From Geobacter sp. UBA4074 (lineage in GTDB: Bacteria > Desulfobacterota > Desulfuromonadia > Geobacterales > Pseudopelobacteraceae): a DNA stretch of 13,375 bases. Below the pieces are notes generated by a model that saw nothing but the letters and a program-made list of their open reading frames with translations, had not been told where the DNA came from and searched no databases. A program made the position numbers and the translations under genes. Every line of letters starts with the position of its first letter. The stretch's first letter is position 1. The stretch is taken from assembly GCA_002383415.1 (NCBI GenBank), contig DFYU01000123.1:1-13375 (forward strand). The letters are read 5' to 3'. Shown here piece after piece: positions 13,168 to 13,375 of the stretch.

Positions 13168-13375
13168 ATGACCTCACGCTCACTCCAGATCACCGGCATG
13201 TCCTGCGCCAACTGCGCCGCCCGCATCGAACGAGAGGTCGCCGCCTTGCCCGGTGTTGAGACCAGTGTCGTCAATTTTGCCATTGCCCAGCTAACCGTCA
13301 GCTTCGACGAGCAGGCCATCACGGCCGAGACCATCACCGCAAAGGTTCAGTCCCTGGGCTACGGCGTGATCCGCC
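13168..13375 (+). CDS. copA: copper-type P1B ATPase, N-terminal metal-binding domain (partial)
   Basis: The first 69 residues form one heavy-metal-associated (HMA) domain with the soft-metal site GMSCANC (C13 and C16), followed by the beta-alpha-beta pattern RIEREVAALPGV and LTVSFDE, ending near LGYGV. This arrangement at the very N-terminus is typical of Cu+-exporting P1B ATPases, which pump copper out of the cytoplasm. A stand-alone chaperone (CopZ-like) would end at about residue 68, and the frame is still open at the window edge, so the ATPase is favoured. GCGAGGA at 13153-13159 serves as the ribosome site. Confidence 0.75.
   Translation, partial: MTSRSLQITGMSCANCAARIEREVAALPGVETSVVNFAIAQLTVSFDEQAITAETITAKVQSLGYGVIR

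Noticed and set aside
1..13375. tRNA genes, insertion sequences, prophage, CRISPR or toxin-antitoxin modules
   Set aside because: No cloverleaf, transposase motif, direct repeat array or toxin/antitoxin-like pair was found on either strand.

Overview
The window is a dense, GC-rich stretch of bacterial chromosome with no mobile elements, RNA genes or CRISPR arrays that I can see. An LpxH-type lipid A hydrolase points to a Gram-negative host. The long form of HflX, the HD-GYP protein with its particular N-terminal half, and the DUF4212 / sodium:solute symporter / DUF294 set resemble what I know from Geobacter-like organisms (Geobacterales, Desulfuromonadia, for example Trichlorobacter). That taxonomic guess is inference from protein character, not from a search.

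Layout. (a) 1-882: the tail of an unidentified gene, then a soluble-looking SLT-type lytic transglycosylase. (b) 879-2539: a divergent pair, a stand-alone cyclic-nucleotide-binding protein (minus) and an HD-GYP protein (plus), sharing a 188-bp control region with a good sigma70-like promoter and two inverted repeats. (c) 7777 down to 2528: a tightly packed six-gene minus-strand run, trmB - DUF4212 small subunit - sodium:solute symporter - degenerate DUF294 nucleotidyltransferase - TIM-barrel isomerase-like protein - GDT1/UPF0016 cation transporter. Four of its five junctions overlap by 1 to 8 bases, so it is probably one operon with coupled translation. (d) 7910-10590: a small membrane/coiled-coil protein, fabI and hflX on the plus strand. 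They sit behind a promoter whose spacer contains a perfect DnaA box. hflX appears to start at a rare AUU codon. (e) 10645-11907: a single-TM penicillin-binding transpeptidase with its own promoter, whose -35 box overlaps the hflX stop codon. It converges on lpxH (11891-12607, minus). (f) 12664-13375: a UPF0158 protein and the start of a copper-type P1B ATPase.

How the genes work together. Much of the window concerns the envelope: peptidoglycan cleavage and cross-linking, fatty-acid elongation, lipid A, solute and metal transport. Second-messenger signalling (cNMP and c-di-GMP) is concentrated in the divergent pair at 879-2539. The most unusual signals are the AUU start of hflX, the DnaA box inside the fabI-operon promoter, and a DUF294 protein that has kept its family fold but lost the Asp-x-Asp catalytic motif while remaining translationally coupled to a symporter. 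No gene-free stretch exceeds 300 bases; the largest gaps are 1389-1576 and 7778-7909, and both hold regulatory sequence described below.
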